A stretch of DNA of 14,509 nucleotides from an uncultured Clostridium sp. Its GTDB lineage: Bacteria; Bacillota; Clostridia; Oscillospirales; Acutalibacteraceae. The notes beneath the pieces are model-generated. The model worked only from the letters and a program-made list of their open reading frames with translations, was not told where the DNA came from and made no database searches. A program made the translations under genes and the position numbers. The stretch covers positions 1-14,509 of the forward strand of contig URIN01000007.1 in the NCBI GenBank assembly GCA_900547915.1, given 5' to 3'. Positions within the stretch are counted from its first letter, which is position 1; each line of letters opens with the position of its first letter. This document shows, piece after piece, positions 12,927 to 14,509 of the stretch.

Positions 12927-13712
12927 TTATTTGTTTTTGAAAGGCTCTTTAACTTTATCCTTGTTTCTGTCCAAGAAGAAAGCCATACCGTATCTCTGAT
13001 CTTCTGTTTCAAAGCAGTCGCCGAAAAGCTTTTCCTCTATCTCAACGCCGCTTTCAATATCGGTCTGAAGACCGTCATTAATAGCTTTTTTGCAGTTTCT
13101 TACAGCGATAGGAGCGTTTGACGCAATGATTGAAGCCATTTTCTTTGCCGCGCCCATAAGTTCCTCTATCGGGTAAACTGCGTTAACAAGACCAATTCTG
13201 AGTGCCTCAGGAGCTTTGATATTTCTTGCTGTGTAGATGAGCTGCTTTGCCATACCTACGCCGATCGTGCGGGCAAGTCTCTGTGTGCCGCCGAAGCCGG
13301 GAGTTATGCCAAGGCCAACCTCAGGCTGACCGAAAACAGCGTTTTCTGAGCAGATTCTGATGTCACAAGCAAGTGATATCTCGCAGCCGCCGCCGAGTGC
13401 AAATCCGTTAACTGCGGCAATAACGGGAATAGGCAGTGTTTCTATCTTTCTGAATACATCATTGCCCTTTTTGCCGAATGCCTCTCCCTGCTCCTTAGTA
13501 AGGTTGCTCATTTCGCCGATATCGGCGCCGGCAACAAATGATTTTTCACCTGCACCGGTAATGATGAGAGCGCGTACTTCGTTTAAATCAATGGCGTCAA
13601 TAGCCTCATTGAGTTCATCAAGCACAGCGCTGTTTAATGCGTTAAGAGCCTTCGGACGGTTGATAGTGAGTACCGCAACCGCGCCTTCAACTTCGTAATT
13701 GATAAATTCCAT
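12927..13712 (-). CDS. crt: Crotonase / 3-hydroxybutyryl-CoA dehydratase
   Basis: This 261-residue enoyl-CoA hydratase-family enzyme dehydrates 3-hydroxybutyryl-CoA to crotonyl-CoA. The oxyanion-hole motif [10 protein letters not shown] is at 59-68, the second hole residue in [15 protein letters not shown] (103-117), and the two catalytic glutamates are E111 and E131 ([19 protein letters not shown]), 20 residues apart as in rat enoyl-CoA hydratase. The C-terminal helices end in a Lys-rich tail, [14 protein letters not shown], a little longer than the common clostridial ending. It lies between thl and hbd with gaps of 36 and 20 bases and has an AGAGGAC ribosome site. Confidence 0.95.
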   Translation of the reverse strand: MEFINYEVEGAVAVLTINRPKALNALNSAVLDELNEAIDAIDLNEVRALIITGAGEKSFVAGADIGEMSNLTKEQGEAFGKKGNDVFRKIETLPIPVIAAVNGFALGGGCEISLACDIRICSENAVFGQPEVGLGITPGFGGTQRLARTIGVGMAKQLIYTARNIKAPEALRIGLVNAVYPIEELMGAAKKMASIIASNAPIAVRNCKKAINDGLQTDIESGVEIEEKLFGDCFETEDQRYGMAFFLDRNKDKVKEPFKNK

Positions 13713-13748
13713 ATCTCTGTCCTCTTAAAAATAATCTATCTGCAAAAA

Positions 13749-14509
13749 TCAGTCTCTTTCAACAACTGTTGCACAGCCCATACCGCCGCCGATGCAAAGA
13801 GTAGCAAGACCCTTCTTAGCATCTCTTCTCTGCATTTCATGAAGAAGAGTAACAAGGATACGGCAGCCTGATGCGCCAACCGGGTGACCGAGAGCAATTG
13901 CGCCGCCGTTTACGTTGAGTTTAGTCTCGTCAAACTTAAGATCTCTTGCAACTGCGATTGACTGAGCAGCAAATGCTTCGTTAGCTTCGATAAGGTCCAT
14001 ATCATCAACAGACATATCGAGCTTCTTCATGAGTTTCTGTGTTGCGGCAACGGGGCCGATACCCATGATCTTGGGATCAACGCCTGCAAGTGCGCCGCCA
14101 ACCCATGTTGCCATAGGCTTAACTCCAAGTTCCTTAGCCTTTTCCTCGCTCATAACAACAACTGCTGCTGCGCCGTCATTGATACCTGAGGAGTTACCTG
14201 CTGTAACGATACCGTCCTTCTTGAATGCGGGACGAAGTTTTGCAAGACCTTCAGCTGTGATACCTGCTCTTGGGCCTTCATCTGTATCAAATACAACTGT
14301 TTCTTTCTTTTTCTTAATCTCAACAGGAACGATCTCGTCCTTGAACTTGCCTTCTGCTCTTGCCTTTTCACATTTCTGCTGGCTGTTTGCTGCAAATTCA
14401 TCAAGTTCTTCACGGGTGATACCGTATTTCTCGCAAACATTCTCTGCAGTGATACCCATGTGGTAATCATTGAACGCATCCCAAAGAGCATCATTAATCA
14501 TTGTATCTA
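13749..14509 (-). CDS. thl: Acetyl-CoA C-acetyltransferase (thiolase), partial, N-terminus outside the window
   Basis: The frame runs off the right edge. About 252 C-terminal residues are present, of a usual length near 392. It is the first visible gene of the butyryl-CoA operon and condenses two acetyl-CoA to acetoacetyl-CoA. Visible motifs are [29 protein letters not shown], the asparagine motif [26 protein letters not shown] with the catalytic His, and [15 protein letters not shown] with the C-terminal catalytic Cys. The nucleophilic N-terminal Cys lies outside. The ATG at 14499-14501 is an internal methionine, not the start: the frame continues upstream with Asp-Thr, and the thiolase fold needs about 140 further residues. 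Confidence 0.94.
   Translation of the reverse strand, partial: DTMINDALWDAFNDYHMGITAENVCEKYGITREELDEFAANSQQKCEKARAEGKFKDEIVPVEIKKKKETVVFDTDEGPRAGITAEGLAKLRPAFKKDGIVTAGNSSGINDGAAAVVVMSEEKAKELGVKPMATWVGGALAGVDPKIMGIGPVAATQKLMKKLDMSVDDMDLIEANEAFAAQSIAVARDLKFDETKLNVNGGAIALGHPVGASGCRILVTLLHEMQRRDAKKGLATLCIGGGMGCATVVERD

Overview
The window reads as chromosomal DNA of an anaerobic, butyrate-forming member of the Clostridia, most likely a gut Oscillospiraceae/Ruminococcaceae-type bacterium. The grounds are a thl-crt-hbd-bcd-etfB-etfA gene set in one run, a stand-alone AICAR formyltransferase instead of a fused PurH, strong GGAGG ribosome binding sites, TTG starts, and moderate GC with AT-rich promoters and T-tract terminators. 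The assignment comes from gene content and protein motifs only; no database search was possible.

Layout. Positions 1-1510 (+ strand) hold the C-terminal tail of a probable GH3 glycosidase and a CobW/G3E metal-handling GTPase with a 17-histidine linker, closed by a terminator. Positions 1594-3162 (+) hold a promoter and a tight two-gene unit: a multi-pass membrane protein of unknown function and an HD-domain phosphohydrolase. Positions 3163-5441 (-) hold a compact three-gene operon: two different RimK-like ATP-grasp ligases, both starting with TTG, and a CYTH (triphosphate tunnel) protein with an 85-residue N-terminal extension. This operon is the most interesting candidate for an undescribed system. 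A divergent promoter pair at 5493-5537 separates it from the AICAR formyltransferase gene at 5575-6750 (+).

Positions 6809-8065 (-) hold an accessory-looking cassette that is visibly more AT-rich than its neighbours: a 58-residue Lys/Arg-rich protein and a 327-residue unrecognised protein, with a perfect palindrome over the predicted -10 element. Positions 8077-8923 hold an isolated ylmH (S4 RNA-binding, ribosome-associated) gene framed by two hairpins.

Positions 8940-14509 (-) hold the butyryl-CoA operon, read from thl (cut by the window edge) through crt, hbd, bcd, etfB and etfA. Thiolase condenses two acetyl-CoA, Hbd reduces, Crt dehydrates, and the Bcd-EtfAB complex reduces crotonyl-CoA to butyryl-CoA, probably coupled to ferredoxin reduction by electron bifurcation. 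The terminal step (but or buk/ptb) is not in the window. A hairpin and a possible internal promoter lie in the hbd-bcd gap.

No tRNA, rRNA, CRISPR array, insertion sequence or recognisable riboswitch was seen, and no stretch over 300 bases lacks a gene.
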